Origin: DAIPJH01 sp036770365
Lineage (GTDB): Bacteria > Pseudomonadota > Alphaproteobacteria > Rickettsiales > UBA998
Length of the DNA stretch: 64,000 nt
Assembly (NCBI GenBank): GCA_036770365.1
Contig: DAIPJH010000003.1
Span: 112,703 to 176,702 of the forward strand
Reading direction: 5' to 3'
Shown: piece by piece, positions 1 to 8,480 of the stretch
How the letters are laid out: each line of letters starts with the position of its first letter
Position numbering within the stretch: position 1 is the stretch's first letter
The notes under the pieces: model-generated
The model's database searches: none
Told to the model about the DNA's origin: nothing
What the model saw: only the letters and a program-made list of their open reading frames with translations
Translations under genes and position numbers: made by a program

Positions 1-94
1 CCAACGCAACCGTCACAAGCTCCGTCCCACTCACCTCAACCTGTCCAGAAGAAGTTTGTTGTCCTTGATCGCCTAACTGTTTTTTGCCAAACAT
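1..94 (-). CDS. cpaF: CpaF/TadA pilus ATPase, N-terminal fragment
   Basis: Partial gene; only the first 31 codons lie in the window and it continues past the left edge. It starts with ATG at 94 and reads MFGKKQLGDQGQQ. That MFGK opening and its place directly after cpaE (11 bp gap, same strand) fit CpaF, the secretion ATPase that powers Tad pilus assembly at the inner membrane. No catalytic motif is inside the window, so the assignment rests on gene order in Caulobacter-type cpa loci and the start of the protein. An AAAGGAAAAG stretch at the end of cpaE may serve as a rather distant ribosome binding site. Confidence 0.7.
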   Translation of the reverse strand, partial: MFGKKQLGDQGQQTSSGQVEVSGTELVTVAL

Positions 95-105
95 ATACTA
101 TGAAA

Positions 106-1299
106 CTAAACTTTTCCTTTAGGTGAACCCGCAGCAATCATCTTGACGGAAGATTTCTTTTGACCTGTATCAACATGCTTTAATAAATCATCTGCAAGTT
201 GTCCTAACTGATTCCCAAGCGCAGATACACCTTGCTCCATAATGGTCGCCCCATTATTTTCAGCTTTTACTACGGTTTTAATATCATTAGAAATATAAAA
301 ACTGATCTTGTGTCCAGCAACACGCTCAAAATCTTTAGGATTGACCGCTTCTTTAAATTTTGAGCCACTACGATTGACCACCACCGACACGTCAGAATCC
401 TGAATTCCTAAAGAACGCCACATAGCAAGTAAGCGCGCACTATGTGTCACTGACTTCAACCATAACTGCCCAACCAAAACAATATGGTCTGCACTGGTTA
501 ACGCTGCAGAAACCCAATGATTCCAAACATGAGGGATATCCAAAATGACATAATCATACTTCAGGCGTAAAGCCTGAATCAAATCCCGCACCAAATCAGC
601 AGGAATATTTGGCATAAACTGCAAGTGATTAGGAGAGGCGATCACGGCAAGATGCTCATTATAACTCACCGCCATGCGCTCCAACAACGTCGTATCAATA
701 CCGCGCTCAGGATGATCAAAGGCATCTCGAATACCATATTGTGATGGCAAGTCCAGATTCTTTGCAACCATCCCAAATTGATAATCCAAGTCCACTAAAA
801 CGGTAGATTTTTTCGTTTTCATCGCAATGCTGTATGAAGTATTGAGTGCAAGTGTACTCGCACCATCACCCGCTCCCGCCCCCATAAAAGCAATCACCTT
901 ACCCATCGTTGCTTCAGATTCCTGAGCCTTACGAAACAAGACCGAACGAATCACATCCATACGCACAGGATGAGTTAAATATTCAATAACCCCACGACTA
1001 ATTACTTCGCGATAAAAATGAATATCGTTAGTAGTACCAAGCACCACCACACGAGCATTCATATCACAATGCTCTGCCAACGCATCCAGCTCTGGCAAAA
1101 TATCCAGCCCACGAGGGCCAACATCAATAATAAGAAATTTAATAGGATATCCATTATGAGACAGCAACGCAGCGGCTTCTCTCGGCGTCCCTACAAACAA
1201 ATTTGCAAAAGCATACCCTAAAGAAACCGCGAGTTGATTATAAAACTCCCGATCCCCTTCATTAGGAGTAATAACAAGAACGGGGCTGCGACTATCCAT
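106..1299 (-). CDS. cpaE: CpaE/TadZ pilus assembly ATPase-like protein
   Basis: 397 aa. Residues about 1-125 look like a receiver-type domain; a MinD/ParA-like domain begins at about 133. CpaE/TadZ localises the Tad pilus machine at the cell pole. The P-loop at about 140-149 reads GAGAGDGAST, so both lysines of the deviant Walker A motif (KGGxxGKS/T) are missing; VLVDLD at about 167-172 keeps the acidic strand. Atypical P-loops are known in TadZ/CpaE proteins, so the protein may bind nucleotide weakly or act as a scaffold. It lies between cpaD (26 bp upstream) and cpaF (11 bp downstream) in one minus-strand operon. Confidence 0.9.
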   Translation of the reverse strand: MDSRSPVLVITPNEGDREFYNQLAVSLGYAFANLFVGTPREAAALLSHNGYPIKFLIIDVGPRGLDILPELDALAEHCDMNARVVVLGTTNDIHFYREVISRGVIEYLTHPVRMDVIRSVLFRKAQESEATMGKVIAFMGAGAGDGASTLALNTSYSIAMKTKKSTVLVDLDYQFGMVAKNLDLPSQYGIRDAFDHPERGIDTTLLERMAVSYNEHLAVIASPNHLQFMPNIPADLVRDLIQALRLKYDYVILDIPHVWNHWVSAALTSADHIVLVGQLWLKSVTHSARLLAMWRSLGIQDSDVSVVVNRSGSKFKEAVNPKDFERVAGHKISFYISNDIKTVVKAENNGATIMEQGVSALGNQLGQLADDLLKHVDTGQKKSSVKMIAAGSPKGKV

Positions 1300-1325
1300 A
1301 GAATACCAATATACCTAGACTACAC

Positions 1326-1916
1326 CTAGTTTGAAGAACCTAGACTATTAACATTATATTTATCATCTTGGGTCTGCTGAGTACGCGCAGCGTCATCATA
1401 ATAATCACGCGTATCATGAATGGCCTTCTTAGCATCTCTAAACCCTAGCAAAGAAGGGTTAACAAACTGCTTCTTATCGCTCACTGCCTGCACCATGTTC
1501 GACGCCAAAGAACAGCCAAAAGTAGGGTGACTCATATTATAGGGATTAATATGATTATCCATAAAACGATTATCACAATCACGCGCAAGCACACGCTCAT
1601 AAATCAAATCAACGCCTTTGCCACCACCGACAGTGTCATAGTTAATTCCATACAGCTTAAACACTTCTTTCGCAGCGTCGCAAACAGGATCCTTACCTTC
1701 ACAATGCAACTCTGCACGTGTTGGCTCATCTTTATCAATCCACTCGACCATCTGATCGACAGAAGATTCATTATTAAGCTGCAAGCTCACAACCTCAGAA
1801 GAAACATCTAACAAGCTCTCGGGCGTGCCACGATTATAATGCGCAGAAGGAGGCAATGTACTGCATCCCGCCAACACCAACACTACCGCCACATAAAAAC
1901 CATGTATTTTTTTCAT
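1326..1916 (-). CDS. cpaD: CpaD pilus assembly lipoprotein
   Basis: 196 aa, starting MKKIHGFYVAVVLVLAGCST: a lipoprotein signal peptide with lipobox LAGC. The C-terminal half carries FGCSLASNMVQAV followed by VNPS, like the conserved GCA...N...P region of the CpaD family. CpaD is thought to be an outer-membrane-associated partner of the CpaC secretin in Tad pili. The start lies 1 bp after the cpaC stop, so translation is probably coupled. The family is poorly conserved; identity rests on the lipobox, size, FGC motif and position between cpaC and cpaE. Confidence 0.88.
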   Translation of the reverse strand: MKKIHGFYVAVVLVLAGCSTLPPSAHYNRGTPESLLDVSSEVVSLQLNNESSVDQMVEWIDKDEPTRAELHCEGKDPVCDAAKEVFKLYGINYDTVGGGKGVDLIYERVLARDCDNRFMDNHINPYNMSHPTFGCSLASNMVQAVSDKKQFVNPSLLGFRDAKKAIHDTRDYYDDAARTQQTQDDKYNVNSLGSSN

Positions 1917-1917
1917 C

Positions 1918-3348
1918 TTAATCTACCATAAATCCAATAGGACCCTCTGCGCTAGGCGTTTGAGAAATACGATTCGTATCTCCAGGGATTGCGCCAAGCG
2001 CACCGTAGAAAAACGTTTCCATTACACTAGCAGGCTTAAATTCATCGGTCGGTAATTTTACATCACTGGACAACATGGGGTCAACCAAATATGGAGTCAC
2101 CGCCAATACCAACTCTGTTTCTTGACGTTTATATGCCGTGCTTCTAAATAACGCACTCAAAATAGGCACTTCACTCAAACCAGGAATCTGATCAATCGTC
2201 GATTCCATCTGATCAAGCAACAACCCAGCGATCATGAAACTCTCCCCTGGCGCAAGTTCCAACGTTGTTTTCGCACGACGAGTTTTCAAAGCGGGAATAT
2301 CAAATCCTGAAATCTTAATCGCACCCTCGCTCGTAATTTCGGAAACCTCCGGCTCAACCATAATTCGAATACGGTTTTCAGCTAACACAGATGGACGAAA
2401 ATTCACTGAAACCCCAAATGGTTTATATTCCACTGAAATACGATTAGTATCCTGAGCAACAGGAACAGGAAACTCACCCCCAGCAAGGAACTTTGCTTCC
2501 TCACCACTCATAGCAACAAGATTTGGCTCTGCAAGCACCTTAAAGAGACCATCACGCTCCAACGCCTCAAGCATTGAAGACACACCATTGCCAGCATTAT
2601 TTTGGTACGTACCACTCGCCATTCCACGAAGATTCGCACTTGTCGAATTATACTCACCAAAACCCAAACCACTGCCACTCGTGAAAGCACCGACCCCTGA
2701 ACCTGTTGCCAGAGAAAACACCGTATCACCACCATTTTTAATAGCTTGAAGATTTACCCCAAGATTTTTCAACGCCGAACGCTTAATCTCACCCACACGC
2801 ACGCGCAACATCACTTGCTGACCCGTCGCAATCGTAAGAAGATTCAAAATACGCGTATCTTCCTTCGCACTCGCCGCCTTGGCCGTTGGACCATAACTAG
2901 GTTCAACATACTCCTTTACAATATCAACAGCCTGCGTCGCTGAAGACGCACCACTCACCTCTCCAGTAAGCGCAATATTAGTGTTTACCATCTTCACATT
3001 GATCATCTCATAAGGAAGCAACTCCTTCAATGCCTGACGAATTGCAGGCAAATCATAACCAACCGTAACGTCAATCGACTTGATGACCTCATGAGACTCA
3101 TCAAACACACGCACGCTTGTGCGGCCCAACGCTTTACCTATAATTGAAATCTTGCGCTTACCATGCACATAAACATCCGCAACATCTGGATTGGCAACAA
3201 TAACCTCTCCCATGTCCGTCGAAACATTTACAAGCTGCGAACGCCCCACAGGAATCACAGAGTCCCCAGCCCATGAATCCACCGCGACTACCGCGACTAC
3301 CATCACAAACACCAAAAACGAACACCCAAACCTTTTCCACTTCATCAT
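1918..3348 (-). CDS. cpaC: CpaC/RcpA secretin of the Tad pilus
   Basis: 476 aa with an N-terminal signal peptide ending near DSWAG. The first 150 residues form the N-terminal secretin domain (IPVGRSQLVNVSTDMGEV, then a BON-like segment). The C-terminal secretin domain holds FKVLAEPNLVAMSGEEAKFLAGGEFPVP and VSVNFRPSVL, classic secretin signatures, and ends with ETELVLAVTPYLVDP. The product forms the outer-membrane ring through which the Tad pilus passes. Second gene of the minus-strand operon, 24 bp after the cpaB stop. Two adjacent ATG codons mark the start; an AGGTGAG stretch upstream is a plausible Shine-Dalgarno. Confidence 0.93.
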   Translation of the reverse strand: MMKWKRFGCSFLVFVMVVAVVAVDSWAGDSVIPVGRSQLVNVSTDMGEVIVANPDVADVYVHGKRKISIIGKALGRTSVRVFDESHEVIKSIDVTVGYDLPAIRQALKELLPYEMINVKMVNTNIALTGEVSGASSATQAVDIVKEYVEPSYGPTAKAASAKEDTRILNLLTIATGQQVMLRVRVGEIKRSALKNLGVNLQAIKNGGDTVFSLATGSGVGAFTSGSGLGFGEYNSTSANLRGMASGTYQNNAGNGVSSMLEALERDGLFKVLAEPNLVAMSGEEAKFLAGGEFPVPVAQDTNRISVEYKPFGVSVNFRPSVLAENRIRIMVEPEVSEITSEGAIKISGFDIPALKTRRAKTTLELAPGESFMIAGLLLDQMESTIDQIPGLSEVPILSALFRSTAYKRQETELVLAVTPYLVDPMLSSDVKLPTDEFKPASVMETFFYGALGAIPGDTNRISQTPSAEGPIGFMVD

Positions 3349-3372
3349 TTTTTCTCACCTAGAAAAGGAACA

Positions 3373-4404
3373 CTAACGCACCTGCGGCTTTGCCACAGGA
3401 ACAACCGAATCAGACTTATTCATTTCTTCTTGCAACTTAGCATCTTCCGCTCTACTTGCGCTGCGCTTAAGACTTGTCTTTTTATCTTCAGCAACAGAAG
3501 CAGCCTCCGCAGATACATCACCAGCAGCCTCAGCAGGAACAGGCGCAGCAATCTTCATTTCCTCAACTCGTGTACCACGAACAACAAAGACCGAGTCTTT
3601 TTTCTTATTGCCCGCACCACCATCCTCATATGCCTTTGTCAACGTCACATCCTTAACATGCGTTACAATCCCCGTATCCACAACATCCTTGTCATGCAAA
3701 GAACGCAACGTCATTGACAAGTAACCAGTCTCCTGCGCCAAACGAAGACGCTGCGCTTCTTCAAGCGTCACCTCTAAACTCACACTAGATGGTGTTGGCT
3801 TTTTATTTTTCTCATCACCGCCTGTGGCACGCTGATCGACCGCCAGCACTTTAATATTTGACAAAAGCGTTTCCGTCACCGTTTCCTCAGCGTCCTTACC
3901 CCTTGCACCCTCAGGAGCATCAGGCCGCGGAAGCGGGTGCGTTACCAGCACATCAACACGATCGCCCGGATAAATAAACCCTGCAACACCCGCAATGGCA
4001 TCCGTAGAAATTGTTACCACTTTCTTTCCTTTCGGCAAACCCGCCGCTAAAAAACTAGGGTCATCAGGATTTGCAAGCTTAGAAAGCAAAATAGGCTCAC
4101 GCTCCTGAAAAGGCGAACGCGTTACCATCCCAACAATTTTCTTACTTTGATCCGCCGTCGTAACAAAACCATCAACCACCAAGTGACTAGGCCACTGCTG
4201 CGTATCCAACATCGCCGCTTCAATTTTCTCACCAATCGGAATCGGCTTCGCCGCCACGAGAACATCCACCGTCTGAAAATCAGGCTGAGAAGGATTTGCA
4301 ACCACTTGATTCACAGCAGGCTGCGAGCCACCCGCAAGCTTCCATGCCACCAAACCCGCACCAAGCGCAAGCACCAACGCAATGATCAAACCAACAAAAC
4401 GCAT
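3373..4404 (-). CDS. cpaB: CpaB/RcpC pilus assembly protein
   Basis: 343 aa from the ATG at 4404, chosen because it starts directly with the hydrophobic anchor (MRFVGLIIALVLALGAGLVAW) and has GGGAA about 10 nt upstream; a GTG six codons earlier (4422) is the alternative. An SAF-like domain follows the membrane segment (LVAAKPIPIGEKI), then the RcpC/CpaB domain with YPGDRVDVLVTH at about residue 150. The C-terminal 60 residues are highly charged and low in complexity. CpaB is the periplasmic partner of the secretin. First gene of the cpaB-C-D-E-F operon. Confidence 0.9.
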   Translation of the reverse strand: MRFVGLIIALVLALGAGLVAWKLAGGSQPAVNQVVANPSQPDFQTVDVLVAAKPIPIGEKIEAAMLDTQQWPSHLVVDGFVTTADQSKKIVGMVTRSPFQEREPILLSKLANPDDPSFLAAGLPKGKKVVTISTDAIAGVAGFIYPGDRVDVLVTHPLPRPDAPEGARGKDAEETVTETLLSNIKVLAVDQRATGGDEKNKKPTPSSVSLEVTLEEAQRLRLAQETGYLSMTLRSLHDKDVVDTGIVTHVKDVTLTKAYEDGGAGNKKKDSVFVVRGTRVEEMKIAAPVPAEAAGDVSAEAASVAEDKKTSLKRSASRAEDAKLQEEMNKSDSVVPVAKPQVR

Positions 4405-4467
4405 AAAGGACTTTTCCCGCACTCAAAGCACATGATTAGCTCACAAACCAACTTAAATTGGTACCGA

Positions 4468-4503
4468 GTCCTAGATGTAGGACATTCATTCATAACCCGT
4501 CAA
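4468..4503 (-). promoter_or_regulatory. Candidate tad operon promoter with overlapping dyad
   Basis: On the minus strand TTGACG (4503-4498) is followed after 18 bp by TACATC (4479-4474), a fair -35 with a weak -10. A perfect 6-bp inverted repeat, GTCCTA-N4-TAGGAC (4468-4483), covers the proposed -10, as an operator would. Two other intergenic promoters in this window (before carA and rplY) also use TTGACG. The wider interval 4405-4721 between cpaB and guaA has no other recognisable gene. Confidence 0.35.
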
Positions 4504-4721
4504 GAAAATTACACTGGTTAATTCTATTCTAGCAGAACACTAGATTTAGGGTTGCAATTTTACGTCACTCCCCTCTTCATCACTCGTTGCATAGCATGAA
4601 CAACCCATATATAGCCCCAATACAATCAAGAGAGACCCTATTTGCATTTATGCGCATCATCAGTTATAGAACCTCACAAGATGATATTCTGCCATTTTTA
4701 GATATAATACACAGGATCGCC

Positions 4722-6272
4722 ATGGAACATGAACGCATATTAATCCTTGACCTAGGATCACAAGTCACCCAATTGATTGCCCGACGCGTACGTGAAAGTG
4801 GTGTTTACTGTGAAATTTTACCTTATCATAGCTCTGCGGAAACTATCCGAGCTTTCCAGCCCAAAGGCATTATTATCTCCGGAGGACCCGCCTCTGTGCA
4901 TGAGGCCTTCTCGCCACGCATCGACCCTACCGTTTTTGAAATGAACATCCCTGTACTTGGTATCTGCTATGGCCAACAGCTCATGTGTGAAATGCTTGGT
5001 GGTCGAGTAACCCCTGCTGACCACCGCGAATTTGGGCGCGCCCATATTGATGTACTCCACGAATCACCCTTTTTCCATCCCATCTGGAAAACAGGCAATG
5101 CCTATCAAGTTTGGATGAGCCATGGCGACCGTGTGGACGCCATTCCTGAAGGATTCAAAGCCATCGGCTCAACAGCTTCCGCCCCTTACGCGGCGATTGC
5201 TCATGAAGACAAACATTTCTACGGCGTACAATTCCACCCTGAAGTCATACACACTCTTGATGGAGCAGCACTTTTACGCAATTTTACTCACAGCATTTGC
5301 AAATGTGCAGGTGATTGGAACATGGCTTCCTTCATTGAAGAAGCTATGGACAAGATTCGCGCAACTGTGGGTAAAGGTCGTGTTATATGTGCTGTCAGTG
5401 GAGGCGTCGACTCATCCGTTGTGGCCGGCATTCTACATAAAGCCATCGGCAATCAGCTTACCTGTATTTTTGTTGATACAGGATTGCTACGCCTCAATGA
5501 AGGGAAACAAGTCAAGGAGCTTTTTGGCACACATTTCCATATCCCTTTAGTCTATGTGGATGCATCTCATACTTTTCTTAACAAGTTAGAAGGTGTCAGC
5601 GACCCTGAACGCAAACGCAAGATCATTGGCGAAACTTTTATTGAAGTATTCGAAAAAGAAGCAGAAAAAATCGGCGGTGCAGATTTCCTTGCCCAAGGCA
5701 CACTTTATCCTGATGTGATCGAATCTATTTCTCCTACAGGCGGCCCAAGTGTTACCATCAAATCTCACCATAATGTTGGTGGACTTCCAGAACGCATGAA
5801 AATGAAGCTTGTTGAACCCGTCCGCGAACTCTTTAAAGACGAAGTGCGACGCCTAGGCATTGAACTAGGTATGCCTAAAGACATGGTCGGACGCCATCCG
5901 TTCCCTGGCCCTGGACTTGCCATCCGCATCCCAGGTGAAATCACCGTGGAAAAATTAGACATCTTGCGTAAAGCAGACGCTATCTATATTGAAGAAATCC
6001 GCAAAGCTGGTCTTTATGACACCATTTGGCAAGCCTTTGCCGTGCTTTTGCCTGTAAAAACAGTTGGTGTTATGGGTGACAACCGTACCTACGAATTTGT
6101 GTGTGCGCTGCGCGCCGTCACATCAACCGATGGCATGACCGCAGACTATTATCCATTTTCTCATGAGTTCTTAGGCAAAGCAACGAGCCGTATTATTAAT
6201 GAAGTCCGCGGCATCAATCGCATGGTCTATGACATTACCAGCAAACCACCTGGAACAATTGAGTGGGAATAA
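4722..6272 (+). CDS. guaA: GMP synthase (glutamine-hydrolysing)
   Basis: 516 aa. Converts XMP, ATP and glutamine to GMP. The class I glutamine amidotransferase domain has nucleophile C82 in GICYGQQ and H172/E174 in FHPEV; the ATP pyrophosphatase domain has the PP-loop SGGVDSS at about 226-232; the C-terminal dimerisation domain ends in the family-typical PPGTIEWE. I chose the ATG at 4722 (MEHERILILDLGSQV), matching the usual family start, with AGGA 5 nt upstream. The frame is open back to 4587, but that 45-codon extension looks non-coding. A perfect TATAAT lies at 4703-4708, but as a -10 it would leave almost no leader. Confidence 0.97.
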   Translation: MEHERILILDLGSQVTQLIARRVRESGVYCEILPYHSSAETIRAFQPKGIIISGGPASVHEAFSPRIDPTVFEMNIPVLGICYGQQLMCEMLGGRVTPADHREFGRAHIDVLHESPFFHPIWKTGNAYQVWMSHGDRVDAIPEGFKAIGSTASAPYAAIAHEDKHFYGVQFHPEVIHTLDGAALLRNFTHSICKCAGDWNMASFIEEAMDKIRATVGKGRVICAVSGGVDSSVVAGILHKAIGNQLTCIFVDTGLLRLNEGKQVKELFGTHFHIPLVYVDASHTFLNKLEGVSDPERKRKIIGETFIEVFEKEAEKIGGADFLAQGTLYPDVIESISPTGGPSVTIKSHHNVGGLPERMKMKLVEPVRELFKDEVRRLGIELGMPKDMVGRHPFPGPGLAIRIPGEITVEKLDILRKADAIYIEEIRKAGLYDTIWQAFAVLLPVKTVGVMGDNRTYEFVCALRAVTSTDGMTADYYPFSHEFLGKATSRIINEVRGINRMVYDITSKPPGTIEWE

Positions 6273-6351
6273 GTTCACAATAATGCTAATGCTTTCAACG
6301 AACAGCAGGCAGCACATCGCAAACAACGAAAAAACAACTAAAGGGTAAGTT

Positions 6352-7071
6352 ATGGACCATATCATTCAAGAAATTGATGATGATTTGAAGCGCGAACGCC
6401 TGCAAAATCTTTGGCAAAATTTTGGCAGCCACATCGTAGCCCTCAGTATAGTAGTATTGCTAGGCACGGCAGGTCTCGTCGGCTGGAAAGAATTTCATCA
6501 TGCGCGCAACCAAGCAGCAACAGACGTCTTGGTCAGCACCAGAGAACTGATTGAATCCAAAAAATACGATAAAGCACGCGAAAAACTTGAAGCTGCCTTA
6601 CCTGATATGCACGGATCGTTGAAATTGATTGGACAGCTTTGGTTGGCACAGCTTTATCATAATGACGGCAAGCGCGATCGTGCGGATGAAATTTATGCCC
6701 ATGTTCGGGATCAACAAGATGAACCTGAACTCGCAGCCTATGCTAATTTGCTCCATAGTAAGTCTGATGAGAAGTTTTTATCTGCCACTGCCTTTTCTTC
6801 TCTATCCAAAGAAAAACAAGGCTTAACACTACTCAAAGCAGGCAAACGCGTGGAAGCTGCGTCGCTGTTTAAAGCACTAGAAGAAGATGTCATGACCCCG
6901 TCCTCCATGCGCACACGTATTAATCTTATTCTGATGACGTTAGAACCTGAAATTGAACAACTGGAAAAAGCAGCAGTAAAACAAGAAGCATCTAAACCTC
7001 TTACAGAAAAAGAAGCCAAAGAACGTACACTAAACGCTCCTATACCAGAAACCCAACACGCAAAACCTTAA
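6352..7071 (+). CDS. yfgM: YfgM-like TPR membrane protein
   Basis: 239 aa. A short cytoplasmic N-terminus is followed by one membrane segment (about residues 29-46, IVALSIVVLLGTAGLVGW), then a tetratricopeptide-like helical domain (about 50-200) and a charged tail. Membrane topology, TPR content and position directly before bamB and der match the YfgM family, which in E. coli is an ancillary partner of SecYEG/PpiD in periplasmic protein folding. A good ribosome binding site (AAGGGTAAG) precedes the ATG. Probably the first gene of a yfgM-bamB-der transcription unit, 79 bp after guaA. Confidence 0.82.
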   Translation: MDHIIQEIDDDLKRERLQNLWQNFGSHIVALSIVVLLGTAGLVGWKEFHHARNQAATDVLVSTRELIESKKYDKAREKLEAALPDMHGSLKLIGQLWLAQLYHNDGKRDRADEIYAHVRDQQDEPELAAYANLLHSKSDEKFLSATAFSSLSKEKQGLTLLKAGKRVEAASLFKALEEDVMTPSSMRTRINLILMTLEPEIEQLEKAAVKQEASKPLTEKEAKERTLNAPIPETQHAKP

Positions 7072-7113
7072 TACTTATAAAACCACTTCAATGAGCTGAA
7101 CTTTCTCTTAACA

Positions 7114-8478
7114 ATGGAATCCCGTATGGCACGTCTTAACATAATGCGTACTATCATGATGGTTACGATCACCACAATGGTCGGCACGTCACTAACAGCA
7201 TGTTCGGAAAACGCTTCACTCAACCCGTTTACACATAAAGATGAAAAATCCACCGTAGAAGGTGAGCGCGTTGCCGTACTCAGTGGCACAGATACTCTTG
7301 AAGTCAGTGAGAACATGAAAAATATTTCCATAGATATTCCAAGCGGATCTTCTCTGTCTGCATGGCCACAAGAAGGCGGATCTACAGAGCATAATGGTGG
7401 CAATATAGCACTCAAACTAACATACAACACCCAAAACCGTGTTTCTTCAGGCAATGGCAATGCATGGGATGCAAATCTTGTCGCCGCACCTGTCGCATCC
7501 GCAACCCATATTTTTACCATGGACGGTAATGGTGTAGTGAGCGCACACTCGCTTGATGCGATCAACACTAGCATCTGGAAACAAACCGCAGCAAAACAAC
7601 AAGACACAGCCTTCAACGGAGGGGGGTTAGCACTCGATGATAGTACGGTCTACGCCACCACCGCAGACGGCACTATTACTGCTATGAGTACAACAGACGG
7701 CAAAATTTTATGGCAACAACATATGGATATGCCCATCCGTAGCGCACCTACTTTAACCTCAAAAGCACTATTGGTAATGACGGCGAGTAGCCAACTTTAC
7801 GCGATTGACACCAAGCACGGCAAGATATTATGGCGTCATAGCGGGATTCAAGAGTCAGCAAGCTTACTTGGCACCGTACCTCCAGCAGAGAAAGATGGCA
7901 AAGTTATTGCTGTGTACCCTTCGGGTGAAGTATATGGACTAAATCTTGATGATGGTAAAGTCATCTGGTCAGATTCACTCCTATTGCCCCTGCGCACCTC
8001 TGCACTCGGGACATTTAGCGGCGTTGGCGGCATGCCCGTCATTATGGATAACACAGTATTTAGCGCCAGCAGTAATGGTCTGCTCATTGCCAACCAACTG
8101 AACACTGGTCTTCGCATATGGGAACAACCCATTTCGTCCTCAAATACCCCATGGATCGCAGGAGATTTTCTTTACGTCCTCACTACAGATGGCAAATTGG
8201 TATGCTTGACAGCTGGAGATGGAAGAATTGTCTGGATATCCCCTATCGAAAATTATGAAACCGCTGCAAAAGATGGCGTAACCTTCAAAGGTCCTTACAT
8301 GATTGATAGTGCATTACTTCTCATTAGCAGCGACGGCACGTGGCAACATTTTAATCCACAAAATGGCACGCGCACCAAAACTTCCAGTATGAGTTCAGTT
8401 TTCTATAGCAACCCTGCTTTTGCGGGAACTCACTTCTTTATCAATGGCAGTAATGCCTCACTTTATTCGGTACAATAA
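7114..8478 (+). CDS. bamB: BamB outer-membrane assembly lipoprotein
   Basis: 454 aa as drawn. A lipoprotein signal leads to the lipobox LTAC, and the true start may be one of the internal Met codons (7126 or 7144) because no strong ribosome binding site fixes it. The mature part is a PQQ/beta-propeller protein with repeated blades such as VYATTADGTITAMSTTDGKI and LYAIDTKHGKILW. BamB is the propeller subunit of the BAM complex that inserts beta-barrel proteins. It lies 42 bp after yfgM and its stop is 2 bp before the der start, the same order as in E. coli. Confidence 0.92.
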   Translation: MESRMARLNIMRTIMMVTITTMVGTSLTACSENASLNPFTHKDEKSTVEGERVAVLSGTDTLEVSENMKNISIDIPSGSSLSAWPQEGGSTEHNGGNIALKLTYNTQNRVSSGNGNAWDANLVAAPVASATHIFTMDGNGVVSAHSLDAINTSIWKQTAAKQQDTAFNGGGLALDDSTVYATTADGTITAMSTTDGKILWQQHMDMPIRSAPTLTSKALLVMTASSQLYAIDTKHGKILWRHSGIQESASLLGTVPPAEKDGKVIAVYPSGEVYGLNLDDGKVIWSDSLLLPLRTSALGTFSGVGGMPVIMDNTVFSASSNGLLIANQLNTGLRIWEQPISSSNTPWIAGDFLYVLTTDGKLVCLTAGDGRIVWISPIENYETAAKDGVTFKGPYMIDSALLLISSDGTWQHFNPQNGTRTKTSSMSSVFYSNPAFAGTHFFINGSNASLYSVQ

Positions 8479-8480
8479 TC

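Noticed and set aside
4703..4708. Perfect TATAAT before guaA
   Set aside because: As a -10 it would start RNA within the ribosome binding site and has no -35 at proper distance; kept only as a remark.
4587..4721. 45-codon in-frame extension upstream of guaA
   Set aside because: GuaA proteins normally start at MEHERILILDLGSQ; the ATG at 4722 has a good ribosome binding site and the extension looks like translated non-coding DNA.
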